Shown here piece by piece: positions 46,150 through 59,709 of a stretch of DNA of 64,000 nucleotides. Below the pieces are notes generated by a model. That model had not been told where the DNA came from. It ran no database searches and saw nothing but the letters and a program-made list of their open reading frames with translations. This DNA is from Trichobilharzia szidati (taxonomy: Eukaryota; Platyhelminthes; Trematoda; Strigeidida; Schistosomatidae), in NCBI GenBank assembly GCA_944472155.2, contig OX235279.1:134574920-134638919 (forward strand), in the 5' to 3' direction. The first letter of the stretch is position 1. Every line of letters starts with the position of its first letter. A program made the translations under genes and the position numbers.

Positions 46150-49100
46150 ACACGTTAAAATAACAGCATTCTAAGTAATCATCGACAAATCCTATAATCT
46201 AGGTGGACTTACCTAATCTTATTTGTTAGTAGCCACAATTTTTAAGCAGTTAATTGACATGATATTGGGAACACCTTAACGAAATAAAAAACCCACCTGA
46301 CAAATACTGAAGCCAGAATTGACAACCAGCCCCCTTCATGAGTCCAGCCAAACTGAAACACAATAAGTCAAATAATAAATTGTTTGGTTTAATAAATATT
46401 TGAGCGCAAGGAATCATAAAAATAGTGATAACACTAAAGATTTCAACCCGACTTTCCCACTAATTGACCTGAAAGTATTTTGGTGAAAATATATGATACA
46501 GGTCTTAATAAGTACATTTTAGTAAAGCTTAAGATTTTCTTATTTAATGTTGCTTTTGGATTCAACAAAGCCTGTCTAATTTTGAAAGAGGCAGATTGAT
46601 AACTGATGCTTACTTCCACTTTGAACTTCCAGCGAGCAAGAATAAAAAACATAGCGGGATAATAAGACCTCGTTTTTATCATTTGACGGATTCATTTTAA
46701 CTCCTTACAACCTAAATAGTACTTAAAAATAAACTTTTAAAAAGTTCGAACATACCTTTCACTCTAGGTAACGTAAGTGGTGAAAGTACATCACTTACCA
46801 GTTGTTAAAAGGACTAACTATTCATAGGATAATTAGAGGAATATTCATGAAAAATAGGGGGAGTTCAAAATGTCTAACCAGAAATTGTTAAGCTAAAACA
46901 ATTTACAATAATCGAAAGAGTAAGGTAACGGATTTCATATGAAAAATGAAACAGAACTATAAGATATACCAAACTAAGTGACTGTATAACTGTTTTGTAA
47001 TTATAATCACTAAGATAATGCGAGGCTGAACACTGTCTTCTCCTTGATGCATACACTTGGTTTCAAATGTCTGACGACGAATGCCTCAGGAATAACCAAC
47101 GCATTGGTTTCTTTCATCTGTTGATTATCTTGAACACTTTTAGGTTGTCCACTATATGACTAGTGCCTCACATGAAGTGTACAAACATAAGGCCTGGAAA
47201 CTGTAAGCCACCCTTCGAGATGTTTTTAGAGGATACTACACTGCCTAGACAACTGTATTTCTTGTCTAGCAGAAACAACTTATGGAATAATTTTGTAATT
47301 TATGTTCTCCTTGACCAGCTCCCGACTTTATTGCATGCAGAGGCTGAATATCCTTAAGTGACGTTCTTCACTTGCATTGAGAGGAATGAGATCCCTATTG
47401 TCACAGTCATTACGCTGACTGATATAGGGTGCACCATGACCAGAAGTCAACATCAATTTGTTTTAGCTGACCAACCATTAAGTATTCTGAGACCACGAAA
47501 TCCGATATAAAAGTAAGGCTACTTCTGCTTTTACTCAGTAAAATCATACAGACGGAATTTAATAACAAGAATAGTGGCGTAGAAGATATTTTTAAAGCCT
47601 GATTAAAAACCGAAAAAGTTGTCGGGGAAAAACAAAATGAAACAAGCATAATCAAAAGAGTGCTCGTAACTTCATACTGCAGCATGTTCACCATCGATTT
47701 TGAACTGAATATGATAGCATCTTCAGATCCCCCTCACCCAATGGTGTTGTCTACTTCCATTCCACAACACCACATCATAAGTTGATGAACTGTCTGATTT
47801 CTCTGTGCAGTTCAAGGTATAGGAAACAAAGAACGGTATGGGAGGAGTGTATTGAATGATACTCATAGTACATAATCAAGTTACCAAAGCAGATGTCCCA
47901 AGACAATAAAATTGATTGGAAGACAATCTTCACTTATCGTCAGAACTCAGGATTATTTACATGGTGACGCTACCTTACACGAGTGTTCCTACGGAGATAC
48001 CAATGATCGAACGCGCAGAATATCTCCCATTCTCAACCATTTCACATACTAAAAGCAAGATATCTAGTTATATTAATATATGTCAATGGAAGTTGACGAA
48101 GAGTTCATTTTCACTGTGTTGAGATTCTAAGATGGAGTTCATACTTACATAAAGATTGATTGCAGAAGTCTTAAATATTTTAAACACATCAAACAATAAA
48201 CAGAAAGGAATAAATTTGTTGCCTACAAGGTGGTAACTTGTCCGAAATAGAATTTTTATGCACTAGTCTGAGCCAAACATTTTGTGTAATGAAAGATGAC
48301 ACTACTCAACTGCCCAAACTTAAGTAGAAGAAGCATCATTTGAAAACGAAGACCACTGGCCGAAATCCAGGTGCTGCAGCCAGTGAGTTACGTGTTTACT
48401 ACTACGCGGAATGACCAGGTCTTGAAGCAATCACGAATAATTACCGAACAAACATTTTGTGTCCAGCAAGCGTTAGGTCTACACCATCGAATGATATTAA
48501 CATAACTCGGCATCAAAATATTTCCCATTGATATATAACACCAGAAGCACGAATGAGTGAACTTAAGCACTATGGCAGAATACAATTGCATATTAGATAA
48601 GTTTATTTGAAGTATCACGGCATCGCTGTATGATATTTGAAGTAAACTTATATAATATGGAAGAAAAAAAAATTGTTTAAAAAAGTGGCTAGGTAATTAT
48701 GCAGACACGAATTTACCCTGCACTATTTTAAACTACTAATACACTACAAAGCAGTGAGAAAATGAGTGGATCTTAATAGCTCCCTTATAACTAATAGATG
48801 TACTGAAAACCATTCCTGACAACTCCCACTTAATGAGGTGGCAAAAATTATAAACTAACAGAGTCTATGGTTATGACAAACACTGGTATCGGTGACACTA
48901 GGTAAAGAAAACCAAGGGTTGGTTTAGCCAAAGGATAGGTGAGAAGTCCATTCAGAAAGCAAATGGAAAGATTAAGTGTATGCAAATAGTCAACTTTCAG
49001 GCCTTTTGAACGACAAATCAGGTACGTCAAGAAGATGGTGACTTTTCGTCACGTCTTGAAACACAGACACAGTTAAAAACATGCAAAATCAGCTGCAATT

Positions 49101-51290
49101 CTTTGCCTGGAGGCTTCACTCAAGTCAAAAATTCGTAAAGAAATGTCTTTGACGGAAGAGATAACTGTTAAACTAATCTGCTGAATGAGGACTTTATGCT
49201 CGAAGTTACAAGCGACCACTGTTAGTTGAATGCAACTTCGTCCATTAGTTAAAGTTATCAACAGATTGTTAGAAGCCAAGCCCAAAATAATGTTGAAGTA
49301 AAGCTCGCGAATCCTGAACGCTTTTTCCTATAGTGAGTAAATTCCCAATTGATTATGAAATGGTTGATATTCCGTGGGGAAAAACTAACTCTTTGCTGCT
49401 TTCTGCACTAGCTCAGTGCATATTGACATTATCCTCAGCATCATTTAAGCGTTTTCAGCCTCGATTTAAGATTGACAAACAAGATTTGAACACAGCTTTT
49501 TGTTCAATGTCTAATGCAATCTTTAGACTAGCCTCATTATTTCGTAACATACTAGGTTTTTCAAGCATACAAAATATTCCTTTAGTATTGGATCATGATC
49601 CTATACATACATGTATATGTATATGCATATATATATATGTGTCAGTGATGCCCATCTCGTTAAAAACAGCCCACTTTCGAAAGAAAAACCCCCAACGTTT
49701 TTACTGACATATCCCAGGTCTGAAAAAAAAATTCTCCAGCTTGTTAGTGCAGAATTAATTTAGCAATTTTGTAGGCTTAAGAACTACCAGCCTAGTCAAA
49801 GGACTCACATAGGCAAAGTAGGAGAGACAGAGAATTTTGATAAGTTGATACGTGGGCAGAAATTTGGAAAATGCAACATAAAATACCCACTTTCCTGACT
49901 ACACCTATGTGTTAACACAAACTTATCTATAGCAATTGCTAGTGGTAGATAAGTTTGTATTCGATTAAACGAGACCTTAAACATTTGAGTAATATAAATA
50001 TATCTAAAGTTTAAATTAATTCTTATTTTTCGTAACAGAAAGTTTACTGCATGCGGAAAACCACAACCTGTGTCAATGAATCCCCGAAAAACACAATTCG
50101 GGGAAAAGTCATTACAGCCCCCAAGGTCGCACTAGAGTTACGTTGATACTATAAAACAAACCATTGCCTAAACTCAATATAGTGAATTTTGTACAGTAGA
50201 CAGCTGCAAATAATGAAGCAAAATATTCTGCGCTTTAGTCTTGAATATTTTTGGAGTGCATCTTACATTTATCTGCGCCATTTGTTCAATACCGTTTTGG
50301 CTGCATTGCGCGGTTATTAATAGAGTGACATGATTGGACTCTGAACGTATTATATAGGCGTATATCAGTGGTATGCGCACGCGGTTAAGACTACATGTAC
50401 TGGCACCTTGATTCATACAGATTTCGGAATACATGTATACATGTGGTAAAATGGTGGCTTTAAACACTTACATTTCATCTTCGAAAACCAATTGAAATTG
50501 ATTTGCCTGAGAACCTTTGATTTTATCTAACATTCACTATGGTAAATAGGTACTTAGTACATATATCCCACACACTTTGACCTTATATGCAATATGTAGG
50601 TATTCAGTTACATATCATCACTGTTCCCCAGTCTTTTATAGATCTACAGCTTCCCTTTTTTAATACGGGTGCTCAGGAACACCACATATTCACAAAAACA
50701 TTGCAGCTCACATAACATTATGCTTCTCCACGGTAAGCTTAAAACAGAGGTTCTTACAAACACCTAAGTGCCTTCATGAGACTTCTACATTCATCCCGTG
50801 CATTTCAATATTTAACCAGTGTATCTGACTTTCATTGGGCGAAGAAACCTTTCATAATATATTCCCGTATGTCTATACATGTAAGACGCCAGTTTGTAGG
50901 CATTATAAATAAGTTACTTGTCTCGCTACCGACTAGACAGTATCTTAGCACCTGTTATTTCTAATTTTTTAAAACTCATTTAAATTTAATATGTGCACCC
51001 GAAGCCTCAAGGGTGTCTTTCGATTTAACGTTATCCATTGACGAGGTACAGTTTTTGCCTCATTAGCGAGAGCGGATAAGCTATTGTGGTTCCATGTATG
51101 GTTGAGAGGTCCGCTGCTAGATGTTAGCAATACACTGGGTCTTATATTCGAAAGGTTTTCTTTTATAAAACCATCACAATACTTTCGACTTGTTCCAAAG
51201 CTTCAATATACCTTGATTTTATCATTCCATCCGAAGATAATTATTGTTTTCATAGTGGAACCTAGCACATCTCCACTCTATTCTATTTTC
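46150..51290. other. Intergenic or large-intron sequence, nothing assigned
   Basis: About 5 kb. A 124-codon open frame (49333-49707) and several shorter ones have no recognised motif or splice context. There is a CATA/TA microsatellite near 49595-49640. It may be old repeat sequence. Confidence 0.4.
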
Positions 51291-51830
51291 CGCGATCTCC
51301 TGTAGCTGGCCCCAATCTTGCCCATATCACCCTAGGGCACATGCCCAGCTCGTGGTTTCCCATTCGGTTCCACTCGAGCGATGGAGTGACGTGCATTTCA
51401 TTCGACAGTCTTCCCAGGGTTTCTTATCCGGCCATACTTTCTTCAGGATTTTTGTTGACCAGTAGACCCTTGGTTGTTTAATTCCCAGAGTTTCTTGTTA
51501 CCGGTTCTTCCTGGCAATTTCATCTTCAATATTCAGCTGGAGAAGGCAGGAGTTGATACAAGCCTTCAGTGGAAATGATTTTTGTGGTACGCCAATTTTC
51601 TGAGATATATAGAAGAACTCTTTTCTTATGCCTCGTGCGGTAGATTCCTGCACTGATTTCGGAATGATGAAGGTCTGTCTCGCCTTTCTCATTCTGTTTA
51701 TGACGTCCTCATTCATACTGTAGCCTGTGGTTGGTGCGATGTTTCCTAGATGTTTCCAACCTAATTTAAAAACGTTGTTAAAGCCACTGCATGAATAACA
51801 TTTTAAAGAGACAACCGAAATCCAAAACAA
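51290..51830 (-). mobile_element. LINE remnant (RT C-terminal region)
   Basis: The minus-strand frame includes FKLGWKHLGNIAPTTGYSMN, EDVINRMRKARQTFI and IGVPQKSFPLKACINSCL. These parallel the LINE blocks YLGxxIxxxG, RIxKARxAF and KxxVYxxxVRSVLLYG seen at 41640-41860. Heavily decayed. Confidence 0.5.
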
Positions 51831-51839
51831 AACTAATTG

Positions 51840-54800
51840 GCTCTAATTAGGATTATGTTGATGGCGGAATGTTGAAGAGCTGCAAGATTATTGTTCCATT
51901 AAACTAAACGTATCAGATAAACATGGTAGAGACCTTCAGATATGAGACAGTCAGGCATCTAATTACCAAGGAAACAATGGCTGAACACTAAGTCGCCTGC
52001 AGTTAACAAAATTTCAATTCAAATAAGAGTCCAGTAAAGCACAAACGGTCTAATCAACACAAAATACAAAATGGTATATAAATTAAAACTTTATTGAACA
52101 AAGATGCAATTTTAAACGTAACAGAAGCCATATGGGCTGTGTATAAATAAGCTCTTAAGATGTAGCCTTACAATTTTTCGACTGAATACAGGACATAAAC
52201 GCTCCTCATGAAAGTATGACATATCGGGTGCAGAATCTATCTTTACTAACATCCCATTGACAGGAGGCAGACGTTCAAAGTATTTTTAGCCATGGGCTGT
52301 ATGCAGTCAAATAACCATTGAGAATCATGCCACATCAGAATAGGTATTTCAGCATAGCTGATATAAATGTCAAATGAACTTTTACCTAATGACTTCCGAC
52401 ACCATTTAACTCTAAATCCTTAAATAAAACACTGAACATGTTCATTTGATTTAAAGGTTGTTGTTTTTAAGTTCTGTGGTTTTATTAGCGATTGGCGTAC
52501 AGTATACATGTCAAGGAATAGTAAACGCCTTGTATTATCGTTCGCGGTTGGGACTCTCCCCTAGATAAAAGGTACGACAGCTTCTAATCACAAAAAGTTG
52601 GATTAATGTAAGTGTAAAATTTGTGTTAAAAAAATCATGCAATAAGGAGTTTGGGTTCAGTGTGTGATGTGGAATCACCATGAGTATGCAGAGCTTACAT
52701 ACATTTCAATTCTACTTAGTGCAGTCCTGTTCTAAGACCTATTAATAAGCTCCGGGACTTTAGCCTACTGAATCAAAGTCCGAAAGTTGTCGGATTTTCA
52801 GTAAGCGATGCATTAGAAATGACGTCGTTCTTAAATGTCTAAGACTGGATTCCAATCCTGATGTACAAAAGGCGTAAAGAGGACGTCTGGAAAACATATA
52901 AGTAAAAGCAGGAATTCACACAATAATGTCCGAGATGAAATTCAGAAGTTACAAAACAAACCGATGAAGACAGTCAACACTTTAGATGTCACCATGTTCA
53001 CGTTTGCGGGAAGTAAGATGAATACTAACGCAAGTTCCCATGCCCACAACTTTTATAATATTTGTTTTGCGTAGACCGAAGGCAAATCATAACACCACAT
53101 TGACCGTCCAAAACACAAAGTGTACTTTGAACCAAAATCATAGTGTGACGTTGATAACTTAACTAGCTGGGATCGTTCACAGATGAACGAACGAACACAA
53201 TACGACATCATGCAAAGTGGCACAGATGCTTGACCGTGAGCCCTAACCTAGACAAGCCAGCTTAAGCAATGAGGATGACAATCCAGTCTTGAGTGATGAG
53301 CGCTGTAGGCTAACAATTTTGAGTGATTATCTGCTGCTACAGCTCACTCCCCTCTAGTGGGGTTGTGAGGACCCTAATACGAAACCACCAGGAAACAAAA
53401 GCTTAGGAGTGGCAGCATTACTAAAACTCTTCCAATGGGCTTGATAGATTGCCTACTGGTCACGTACCTATCCTCGTCAGGTGTATGCATATGGCTTCCT
53501 TGACGTCCGTCCGTTGGGTCTCATACTTCGTTTGCTTCCTGTCCAGTGCCCGTCACTGTCTGGAAAAGTAAACAAGAATGCTGAGAATCTAATCCAGGAA
53601 AATGTAACAAAAGCAGTGTTTGAAGTAAAATGTATGTGTACCTTCCAGAAAATAATGCAGAGAATGGGACAGTAAAAAAAATTTAATTTGTGGAGCAGTA
53701 TGCAACAAAAAATGACCTGTATGCACAGGATATTTACCATAAGCGGTATAGATTGCTTTTAACAAGATATATGTGGGATAGGCTATTCTCATAATGTAAG
53801 GTAGGTATGTAGGTGTTCTGTGAATCTCATGGTTCGTCCAGAACGGTGTTGTTCACTCCAGATACATGGCGAATATCCTATGTAAACTGTGAAACGCAAT
53901 CAAGTTGTCGTGATTACATATCTGGAGTTGAGCTCAGATAGTAGGTGAGGGGTTTTTGGCCAGTGGAAATTATGCATTCATGACCCTACACTGAATGTGG
54001 AAAGTGGTGTATAGCATAGTACATAGTCAAAGGTTCACTGCCGAAAGCGCTGTACTCGGTTTCTGCCAGTTGTAGACGCCTCCAGGGAAAGGCGAGTGTT
54101 AGCCACTTGCCACTAACCAGTTGTCACAGAACTGCGTCGATTGTGGTGTCCGATGCAACAAGTGACATCCTTAATGGTACCGCTGGATCCTTATGCACTA
54201 TATTTCTTGTGTCGTTCTTGATGGAATAGGAGCACTTTTAGCGGACGAGTCAAGTTCGGTGCGGTTATTATCCCTTAAAAGAAGGCCTGTAATTGGCTGA
54301 ATAAGACATCGGTAATAATCTACCTAGCCATTAAAAGTGTGAAGACTTTTCATCGTATTTAGCTCTGTAAAGTTTTAAGTTGCCTCGACCTTACTGTCCA
54401 GTTGGCGAATACCCTTGCGGTCAGTGGTATGGCTGAGAAAGCTCAGCGATTCTTCTGTTATTTGACACTTGTATCTTATTAGTAACACCAGCTAGACCCG
54501 GCCTGTTGAGTGCTAAATCCAAATGTCGACGGTGAGTATTCCACGTTTGAACTCACCATGTGGCAGCCGTCTAAGTATGCGTACATGAAATCATGATCAC
54601 GGGATACTTCGTCCAACAACATCGTTTTGTTTTTCATTCATTGAGAAATACAAAAATACCTTTATATTAATGAAATGTTGGGATGTTTGTGCCTCATTCC
54701 GTAGACTGAATGACATATGTGGATATTCAAATAGTTTGAAAGGTGCAATAATATGCGTTTTCGGAGTGTCATCTGGTGCCTTCCGGATTTCGTTGTACGC

Positions 54801-57800
54801 TTTGAAACAGTCTTTTTTCGAAAAATTTGTTCTACCAGGTAATGTTGCAGTTAAGTCATGTATGTGAGACTATGGATGGCAGCCAGGGGTCATTTTGGCG
54901 TTCGCTCGCCGGTAAACACCAGCGGGTTGCCAGCCTGATAGGATCCCACGCACTTTGTTACTGGTCAATTATTTCAACGGCTGTTAGCTGTCTGTATTGT
55001 TGTAAGAATGTATAAATACCATGTGTTGCTTTCCTAAATAAGTTCTTTGTCGTAGTTGTTGTACTACAATATACAGTCACAGGCCAGCCTTTGTCTTTTG
55101 ATATTTGCGTGGTTCACTGAATCGGAAGGCACCACAAGCAGATAGGCATATTAGTCAGGCGCAGAGAGAACAAGGCGACAACGTCCTCATTTAATTCCCT
55201 ACAGTTATAACACAGCCGCTGCCATTTTTTCGGTGTTATATGAAGTGGGGACGCCAATGGGCCAACTGATAGCCTGTTGTGTTGCTCTATTTGACCAAAC
55301 CAGCAAACACTTATATCCTAGTACTCCTTCTTGTTTATCATTGTGTGCTAATATTGTGATTACTCGACATCCACAACGTAAATCAAAAAGCACTTGAGAA
55401 GGAGTACGACCGTGTATTATCGCAGTAATCAAAATTCAAAAGTTGAGCGAGTACAATGTATAAATTTTTAACATGCAATCTTTAGAATGATGAACAAATC
55501 AAAGTCCAGTTACGTAGTGAGAGTATAATACGATGAATAATAATAAAATGGGTCACTGCAAGCCGAATGATGCCAAGGTTGACCATATGGTCAGGCTTAT
55601 TTCTTGCCAGTTGTAGTTCGTCAGGAGCAAGTCTTCGTACTTTGGATGTCATGGGTTGCCCAGAGGTTGTGGTGTGATTCACAATATTGCTGCTTATACA
55701 CGGCAGGTCATCCGAAAGACAATCAATTTCTGGGTACTTGTGGATATTGGCTGAAAAGTTGAATCGACTATGGCCTTCTTAACCAGTGACATGCTGTGAC
55801 CAATGTGGGTGATGCCCTAAATAGACAGTCTAGTATTGCCGTCTACCAGTCGTTGTTGGCGGACATATAAGAGTAGATCATGATGGTCAGTGCCTATGAT
55901 AGGCATTGTAACGCCAGCAAGGGAAAAATCCACTGAATAGGTGTGAGTAGACCTACGTCCAGATAGACACATTCCCTGCCGAAGGTTGCAATAGGTTTTC
56001 TATTCGCAGCCTCTAAGTTTAAAGTTTAAGTTCCGACAGGGAGGATGGTTACTGGAGGGATAGTTTCCCATAGTCTACGAGTCCCTGGCAGAATTACAGT
56101 GCTTTCGGCAACATTTGGCTTCCTAGCCATCGGTAGTGAGATACCAACTCTAGTCAGGGCTTTTTAGGTGAGCTTCAACGATGAGGGGAATTCTATCTAC
56201 GGTAGGTGGGAATACGAGGACCGAGCATAACTTATTGCTCATAATCATATCAGTTTTAGTAACATGGTTTCACAATTTGTGGTAAGACAATGTTCTGACA
56301 TGTTTAAAAATATAACTTTCTGAATACGTCCCACCAATCGATTTGGACAATGTGTGTATTCTAAAAACTAACATGAACAAATGGATATTCATTAAAGTCA
56401 CACCGGATACATGTAACAAGGGTGACTCAGTACAACTATCAACAACTTGGAATATTATTCTAAATACAAACAGATGAATGAACGTGGAATATGACTCAAA
56501 TACAAAAACAAAAAAAAATGAATGAGCAAAAATAATGAACTATATATATGAGTACAAATCATAAATGTGTGAATCAAACAATTCCAACAGTGGTGTGAAC
56601 ACGGGCAGTAATTTTGCTCGAAATATTACCAATAACAAAACTTATCATTGTGTGTAAACTATTGAAATATAATTATACTTTATTTGATCTAATCCACAAT
56701 GCTCAAACTTTTTACAGATATTAAACCATAAACTTCATGGACGGAGTGTAGTGATCAAAGGTTGTAGAAAGTGATTTACTGATTCTATAGAATCACTGGC
56801 TTTCAAACAAGTGGACATAACTAGAAAGAATATTTTTCCTATTGTATTATTTTTTTCCTCTTTCCCCATTACTACACCTCTACTCCTTATAACACCGATC
56901 TTGAGCTATTTAGTTGAATTCAGTCCTGTCAATTATGTAGCACCACTCAACTTACTCCATTTTGCTTTAGTCTTTACCTAGTTTGTGTGTATGTACTATG
57001 TAGTGTACCTAGCAACTAAGTATGTTTATACACTCACTTAAAAAGGACAGAACAAATACTAACAAGTATGTATATATAAGATATTCAGTTCACTTAAATT
57101 AGTATACACAAAAAACTGAATTTATTTGAAAAAACTATAATAGTCACAAAGTACTCAAAATATAGACGTACGAAATAATAGGGATGAAATTGTCCTTTTC
57201 TTGATTATGCAAATCCTCAACTACACTTTAGAGATGTCAACCGTCGGAGAGCTCCTGCGTAGAGAAAAGCAGATTGGAGCAAAATATCTTAATGTGGATG
57301 TGTCGATCAGTGCGAGACAGAGTTAGTCGGCAGATGTGATGAGCGAGCAGCTGGAGAGAGAGAGAAACAGATAAGTTCGTTGCGCGCGGTCCAAGGTTGA
57401 GTCCTTTTCACTCTCACATAACAACCACGATTTTCATTGGATTCCTTATTTTTCGGTGAACATATAATTTGATATGTTTTTCGGCCACCACAACTACATA
57501 ATTTGGAAGGCGTATCATTCAGCAGTGTCATATTCTATATATACACAGTAGTGGTTAAGTTCACAATACTTTCACTAAATTTAGAATAATGACTAGATGA
57601 AAAGTGCTCATAAGCATTCTATTGTAATGAGCTTGAATATTCATTGCATATCTACTTCCAGTTTCCTTACCTGATATTTTTTTATCATCGGCAACTTTAG
57701 AGACAAGAAGACTAAACCTGCTTTGACGAGTTTCATTTGGACGAACCGCTAAGTACGAATTACGACTGAATACTAATTCATGCTTTCATTTTAACTTCAC

Positions 57801-58380
57801 ATTATACTCAAAGAAACGCGATCGATTTGCATGGCTTTATTTGTGAAGAAACTGTCGTACTTACCATTGTACTTCTTTTTTGGTAATAATCAGAAGATAC
57901 TTATGAGTTGAATACTGTCACATTTCTGTCACTGTATACGAAATGTGACTATTTTGCATAGTAAATTGTTGGCATTATTTCAAAGGTATTTTTAAACTAC
58001 CATCCACCTAGATTATTTCATAAAACCAAATTTGTATAATATACATGTTGGGTTTCTAGTGATTTGACTGACTGAAAGATAGATGTCATTATCAGTCGAT
58101 ACTAGTAACGGAATAAGTGGAAAAATAGGTACATTTGAGAACAACAACAACCACATTTCCATATTAATTTGTTTATTAGATATATCATACGGTGAAACAG
58201 TATTATTTACTGGATAATGACGTTCCGAACACAATTTATATATTGTTCATAATCAAGTCATCAGTTATAACTACACAAATTTGAAACTTCCATTTTATAG
58301 CTTTCTTTGTTCTTTCCTACTTGTCGTAAGTAGTAGGATTTCCCAGATGTCTGGAGCACGTTGAACCATTCCTGATACAC
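51840..58380. other. Repeat-poor or unrecognised region
   Basis: Patches at 53950-54570 and 55780-56180 are GC-richer than their surroundings but code for nothing recognisable. A dispersed repeat lies at 54619-54673 (see 43427-43476). No gene was supported on either strand. Confidence 0.4.
54619..54673. repeat. Dispersed repeat, copy 2
   Basis: Matches 43427-43476 in the same orientation. Confidence 0.5.
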
Positions 58381-58389
58381 ATGTTTGCA

Positions 58390-59250
58390 GCTGATTCGAT
58401 AAATAAAGTTTCCACCATCAGTCGCTACCTCTGTTCCACTAGATTTTAAAACTGTCATCTCATCCCATCCTATTGTATAGTCGTGTGTAACTGCATGTAG
58501 TGCTATCTACGGCTGAACTATTCACTAAATTTCTAATCTTATTCGGGTCAGCTAATCTGTATTTTGCTAGATTTTTCATGCTCCGCTGGTCTGACTGCCC
58601 CTGTTCTACTAGTTTGACCTATGTATTTGACCTGATAATCATTGCAGCGTATTACATAAACTAAATTGTTTTGTTTTAAAGGCTCCACAGACAGGACCCT
58701 ATAACCGACAAAGCTTGTTTCTAATTGAGTTTGTGGGTTTGAATGCCACTTTTGTTCATGCGCTGCTAAGAATTCTCCGTAAGGTCCCCGAGGTTTCTTC
58801 CTTGTATGGAATTACTACTGATGAGTTAGATTCCTTATTGTTGGTGTTGTCTTGTGCACATTTGACTTGCATGTCGTCATTAATATTATTATTATCACTA
58901 TCACTACTATCATTATTTATTTTATTTTTACATTTCCCTACATACTTTCTGACTAATTTATCACGGTAATTATTAAGTTTCAAAGCTTCTCTTATATGCC
59001 TCACTTTCTGTCTTAGATTTTCCTTGGCACTACTTAGTTTTTGGGCTCTATTATTTAAACATTTCACCAATCCTATTTTTACCAACATAGGATGGGATGA
59101 TTGGAAGTCCAAATATCTGTTTGAATGTGTGGGTTTCCTGTAAACACTAGTGTTTAACTTCCCATCTTCTTTCCTTTTTACGCTGCAATCTAACACTGGA
59201 AGCTCCCATACATTAACAGCAACATTTATTATTATTATTATTATTACTCA
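58390..59250 (-). mobile_element. PLE fragment (RT end and endonuclease), antisense
   Basis: 58756-59196 on the minus strand is open for 146 codons: [40 protein letters not shown] and VIPYKEETSGTLRRILSS. The GIY-YIG part follows at 58530-58680 (NLVYVIRCNDYQVKYIGQTS) with AEHEKSSK, then further decayed pieces. It is the same family as 3985-5050. Between the two blocks lies an Asn/Asp-rich spacer. Confidence 0.8.
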
Positions 59251-59339
59251 GCTTGCAGTTCCTGACATTTTTAAGTCTCTTTCTCTGACAGCTAATTGTT
59301 TATTTAAATGACTTGACTAAACCGTGTCTGTTATTTTTT

Positions 59340-59408
59340 GAGTGTGACCATGGATTGATATAATTTATAGAACGGTTCTCTAACTGATATCAATCCATGG
59401 TTAAACTC
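59340..59408. repeat. Hairpin-forming inverted repeat
   Basis: Arms 59340-59361 and 59387-59408 match at 20 of 22 positions, with a 25-base loop. GGTTCTCTAACTGAT in the loop/arm is also found in the hammerhead SINE tail. Confidence 0.7.
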
Positions 59409-59599
59409 GAAAAAAAAACCTAATCCTTACTAATCAACTCTTGAAAATATCTATTATTATCTTAATTTCAATCTCTCATACTCTTTCTGTGTCATATTTC
59501 TGGACCTGACCTGTAAGGTATTGCAAACTATCGTTGTGTATGCTTGATTCAAAGTAGGTTTTTCTTACTTAGCAGTCATATATCTTCATGGAAAATTCC

Positions 59600-59705
59600 C
59601 ATTGTAACATATGGAAAATTAGAACAAGAGATTCAGAGAAGAGACTCTTTTCAACGAATTTATTATCAAGCTGTACAATCATATATATATATATATATAT
59701 GTTTT
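59600..59705 (-). mobile_element. PLE 3'-terminal motif with TA repeat
   Basis: The minus-strand reading GATTGTACAGCTTGATAATA, followed by CGTTGAAAAGAGTCTCTTC, matches the ends of the PLEs at 33565, 32960 and 39600. A (TA)n tract sits at 59682-59701. No endonuclease was recognised upstream of it. Confidence 0.5.
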
Positions 59706-59709
59706 TTTT

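Noticed and set aside
49333..49707. 124-codon open frame as a host exon
   Set aside because: No known motif, no good acceptor/donor pair, and it runs into a TA-rich microsatellite.
51300..51340. Candidate IAH1 first exon (a GGTGATATGG reading on the minus strand)
   Set aside because: Gives GDM rather than GDS, has no suitable donor phase, and lies in a LINE remnant.
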